Source: Streptomyces ipomoeae 91-03 (GTDB lineage Bacteria; Actinomycetota; Actinomycetes; Streptomycetales; Streptomycetaceae). Taken from it: DNA of 34,115 nucleotides. Under the pieces are notes generated by a model. It had not been told where the DNA came from. It made no database searches and saw only the letters and a list, made by a program, of their open reading frames with translations. The translations under genes were made by a program, and so were the position numbers. Location of the stretch: contig NZ_AEJC01000331.1 in NCBI RefSeq assembly GCF_000317595.1, positions 1 to 34,115 of the forward strand, in the 5' to 3' direction. This document shows positions 32,501 through 34,115 of the stretch, in pieces (position 1 is the stretch's first letter; each line of letters opens with the position of its first letter).

Positions 32501-33545
32501 CCACGCGCTCGACGAGTTGTACGGCGCCGGCCGGGGTGAAGGTGCCTCGGATCTCGGCCGGGGCGGCGGCCGGGGACAGGGCGGTGGCCAGGAGGCGTCC
32601 TTCCCCACGGCACGTGAATGGGCCGAGGAGCTGGACGCGCTGTTCGGCACGGAGGTCCGTGAGGAGGTGCTGGCGCGGGCCGCCGACCAGGGCCGTACGG
32701 ACGTACTGGCCGAACTGGACCCCAAGGCGGTCCGCCCCTCGGTCGATCTGCTGACCTCCGTGCTGTCCCTCGCCGGCGGGATGCCCGAGCAGCAACTGGC
32801 CAAGCTGCGCCCGCTGGTGCGCCGTCTGGTCAACGAACTGGCCAAGGAGCTGGCCACCCGTATGCGCCCGGCGCTGACGGGGCTGGCCACTCCGCGCCCG
32901 ACCCGCCGTCCGGGCGGCCGACTCGATCTGCCGCGCACCCTGCGCGCCAACCTCGCGTCCACACATCGGACGGCCGACGGCAGGACCGTGGTCGTGCCGG
33001 AGCGGCCGGTCTTCAGCACCCGCTCCCGGAAGGAGGCGGACTGGCGACTGATCCTCGTGGTCGACGTGTCCGGGTCGATGGAGGCCTCCGTCATCTGGTC
33101 GGCGCTGACCGCCGCCGTCCTGGGCGGGGTGCCCACGCTGTCGACGCACTTCCTCGCGTTCTCGACCGACGTGATCGATCTGACGGACCGGGTGGACGAC
33201 CCGCTGTCGCTGCTCCTTGAGGTACGGGTCGGCGGCGGCACCCATATCGCGGCCGGGCTCGCGCACGCCCGTTCCCTGGTGACCGTGCCCAGCCGGACCC
33301 TCGTGGTCGTGGTGAGCGACTTCGAGGAGGGCTACCCACTGGGCGGACTCCTCGGCGAGGTACGGGCCCTGGCGAGTTCCGGAGTGCATCTCATGGGCTG
33401 CGCCGCCCTGGACGACACCGGCACCCCGCGCTACTCGGTGCCCATCGCCCGACAACTCGTCGCGGCCGGCATGCCCGTCGCCGCCCTCAGTCCCCTCGCC
33501 CTGGCCCGCTGGGTCGGCGACCGCCTCCGCGGAGAGACCCGATGA
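29529..33545 (+). CDS. DUF5682-VWA fusion (YehM plus YehP equivalent)
   Basis: A 1338-residue protein starting at GTG 29529, overlapping the MoxR stop. The N-terminal part is DUF5682: VRHHSPALAAAVPALL (Val25-Arg26-His27-His28-Ser29-Pro30), then VVCVELPTDFQPWL, and after an inserted repeat linker (about 124-218) AREAHMRATIARAAAGGRRVAAVVGAFHAPAL. A long Leu/Ala/Asp-rich helical part runs to about 890. An Ala/Glu linker (about 892-962) precedes LSPTDRWRLLLGRESEKLPQGARRYAHALDELYG, the usual lead-in of YehP-type proteins. The C-terminal VWA domain (about 1170-1338) has a complete MIDAS metal site: Asp1179-x-Ser1181-x-Ser1183, Thr1238 (GGGTHI) and Asp1264 (VVSDFEEG). In E. coli, YehM and YehP are separate proteins. 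The MIDAS site should bind Mg2+ and a partner, with the MoxR ATPase as remodeller. Confidence 0.9.
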   Translation: MTIAQDPRDAVTALADSTVPYLLGVRHHSPALAAAVPALLDASGAEVVCVELPTDFQPWLPHLADPGTQAPVALAGAHEGGRLGFYPFADFSPELAALRWARERGAEIVCCDLPMADPAWSGGGPIPGGEARDADGPGPADEKGGSDASGSAEDTQGADGSGQAGDGRNTNGSGSAGDTQGTGLPGSAHNTQGADGPRPAGDAHSANGPVGPAGLTRSAVAEVVPSVAPTAFAEALVAAGSGRDGDDLWDRCVEVLAPGCAPEAIRRAALGVGWALRRDAESAGGVPSVDLAREAHMRATIARAAAGGRRVAAVVGAFHAPALSDGLGGEEAGADGAVPAAPPAGTTSGSASAAQGAALVGEHPPVVTSLVPYAFDLLDSRSGYPAGIRDPRWQQAVFVAGGDPELLHGAAARAITDVCRELRAAGHTAGTGEATETLRMACDLAALRGLAAPGRGEVLEALTTVMAQGEPLGRGRALARALEVVLVGTDRGRIAPGTPRSGLGPSVEAELAALRLPGPDDPTPRELRLDPLRSALDGRREILLQRLAVCGAGYGEAVQVSGTGDGTALTTRWRLSWTPAVPVRLDLAGIRGVTAALAAEGTLRETFRRESADGGPTCALVLAGLRDAARCDLPALVAERLADAAEVLPAAATLPELLEALDLLEALRRGHLPGTTAEGRQEAAELAAGLLEAAVRALPGLAGSDQPEDAGALIALASRAGDHHLGLRMDDALGTLARTGSPLIQGAALAARVLLDLDDADTLGARAAGWIDTATGPDGRHALSRRLTGLLSGAAPLLQSAPTGLDPLLDRIDTLTDQGFLDRLPALRGGFDTLSPAARDRLLDTVTERLGDRLDLSLGASPELLALWTTADTTGFAALDSLRALLRPDAIGLPGGNGFAETSEVSGGPVTAEADETPANGEATRVSAAAEAAEVAVTTEAAEAEGAFEAAGSASAESTASSTLHLSPTDRWRLLLGRESEKLPQGARRYAHALDELYGAGRGEGASDLGRGGGRGQGGGQEASFPTAREWAEELDALFGTEVREEVLARAADQGRTDVLAELDPKAVRPSVDLLTSVLSLAGGMPEQQLAKLRPLVRRLVNELAKELATRMRPALTGLATPRPTRRPGGRLDLPRTLRANLASTHRTADGRTVVVPERPVFSTRSRKEADWRLILVVDVSGSMEASVIWSALTAAVLGGVPTLSTHFLAFSTDVIDLTDRVDDPLSLLLEVRVGGGTHIAAGLAHARSLVTVPSRTLVVVVSDFEEGYPLGGLLGEVRALASSGVHLMGCAALDDTGTPRYSVPIARQLVAAGMPVAALSPLALARWVGDRLRGETR
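29982..30161 (+). repeat. Five tandem 36-bp coding repeats inside the DUF5682 domain
   Basis: Five units of exactly 12 residues: AEDTQGADGSGQ, AGDGRNTNGSGS, AGDTQGTGLPGS, AHNTQGADGPRP and AGDAHSANGPVG (residues 152-211). They interrupt DUF5682 between its VRHHSP half and its FHAPAL half as a flexible, Gly/Asp/Ser-rich loop. Copy number may vary between strains. Confidence 0.8.
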
Positions 33546-34115
33546 ACGCCGAACTGCCCCCGGCGGCACCCGATGTGGTCGCCGCCGCCGTCGAGAGCCT
33601 GACCTCACGGCTGCGCAAGAAACTGGACGCCGCGATCGAGTCGTACGCGGCTCTGCCCGTCGTCGCCGATGGCGGCGCCCTGCGCATCCGGTGCGGCGAG
33701 GACGCCGAGGTCACCCTCACGCCGGGTCCGTCCGGCACGCTCACCGACGCCGAACAGACGGTGTGCAGCTGTCTGCTCGCGCCCCGATGCCTGCACCGCG
33801 CCGCCGTGCTGGGCGCCTGCCCGGTCGCCGACGCGGACACGTTGGCGGACGTGGACGCATCGACCGACTCGGATGCCTGGTCGAAACCGTCGACGGGGGC
33901 GGCGGGAGCCGAGGGTGACGCCGGGTCGGAGGAAGGAGCCGAGATCGGGGCCGGGACCGGGACCGGAACCGGCGCTCGTGCCAGGGCCGAGACCGGGACC
34001 GGAGCCGGCGCTGGTGCCAGGGCCGGCGGAATGGCCGACGCTCCGGCCCTCGGCGGCCCCACCGCACCCGCCACAGAACCCACAACGGCAACAGCGGCGG
34101 CAAGCGCAGCAACGG
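33542..34115 (+). CDS. SWIM zinc-finger protein (YehQ-like), cut by right edge
   Basis: ATG 33542 overlaps the VWA gene's stop by 4 bp (ATGA). I translated 191 residues and the frame is still open at the window end. Residues 75-85 read CSCLLAPRCLH, the CxC-x5-CxH zinc ligand set of a SWIM domain, preceded by strands (GALRIRCGEDAEVTLTP). SWIM domains bind zinc and usually contact DNA or protein. From about residue 95 the chain turns into an Asp/Ser/Thr/Gly/Ala-rich linker with a 12-residue repeat (GTGTGARARAET, GTGAGAGARAGG). It is the last visible gene of the operon and corresponds in order to E. coli YehQ. The rest of the protein lies beyond the window. Confidence 0.85.
   Translation, partial: MNAELPPAAPDVVAAAVESLTSRLRKKLDAAIESYAALPVVADGGALRIRCGEDAEVTLTPGPSGTLTDAEQTVCSCLLAPRCLHRAAVLGACPVADADTLADVDASTDSDAWSKPSTGAAGAEGDAGSEEGAEIGAGTGTGTGARARAETGTGAGAGARAGGMADAPALGGPTAPATEPTTATAAASAAT
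33959..34030 (+). repeat. Two 36-bp tandem units in the SWIM protein linker
   Basis: GGGACCGGAACCGGCGCTCG begins the first unit at 33959. The second unit begins at 33995 with GGGACCGGAGCCGGCGCTGG. Each encodes 12 residues. The period equals that of the repeats in the upstream DUF5682-VWA gene, although the sequence differs. Confidence 0.65.

Overview
The window is chromosomal DNA of a high-GC actinomycete, most likely Streptomyces or a close relative. Supporting signs are strong G/C at third codon positions, long antisense open frames, GTG and TTG starts, ATGA/GTGA start-stop overlaps, and the gene families present. I saw no tRNA, rRNA, CRISPR array, transposase or integrase. Family names below rest on motifs I can read; no database search was run.

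Region 1 (1-20848) is a type VII secretion (ESX/WXG100-type) locus with two divergent arms. The leftward arm reads, in transcription order: a 746-residue protein with a WXG100-like head and a long coiled coil (6539-4299); a 99-residue Esx-like protein without a WXG motif (4118-3819); an ECF sigma factor (3436-2861); a single-span membrane protein coupled to it by an ATGA overlap (2864-1542); and the N-terminal 419 residues of an FHA-domain EccC ATPase that runs off the left edge (1257-1). The rightward arm holds a 10.4-kb gene for a 3458-residue protein (6806-17182). It has an apparent T7SS signal domain, a membrane hairpin, an internal cholera-toxin-A-like ADP-ribosyltransferase domain, several large beta repeats and a hydrophobic C-terminal domain. 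It overlaps by 4 bp a beta-helix/CbxX-type AAA protein (17179-19869) that resembles EccA chaperones, and is followed by a membrane-anchored surface protein (19928-20848). Between the arms lie two back-to-back promoter candidates with the same ECF-like layout, TGAAC(C/T)-N17-CGTCT, so the locus sigma factor may drive both arms. EccB, EccD, EccE and mycosin are not in the window and may lie further left.

Region 2 (20897-22081) is one ordinary gene, a MalY/PatB-type PLP-dependent C-S lyase/aminotransferase, followed by a hairpin.

Region 3 (22284-34115, running off the right edge) is a YehI/L/M/P/Q-type MoxR-VWA operon: a short DUF4132 protein, a 1637-residue protein of unknown function with a possible winged helix near its C terminus, a YehL-type MoxR AAA+ ATPase, a DUF5682-VWA fusion (YehM plus YehP in one chain) and a SWIM zinc-finger protein (YehQ-like, truncated by the edge). 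Three of the four junctions are 4-bp overlaps. The first gene is preceded by TTGTCAGTG-N8-TAGCGT, an exact match to the actinobacterial RecA-independent (PafBC-type) DNA-damage promoter consensus, which suggests the operon is induced by DNA damage.

The strongest candidates for something new are the giant T7SS protein with an internal ART domain and its ECF-paired divergent promoter, and the damage-promoter-linked MoxR-VWA-SWIM operon.
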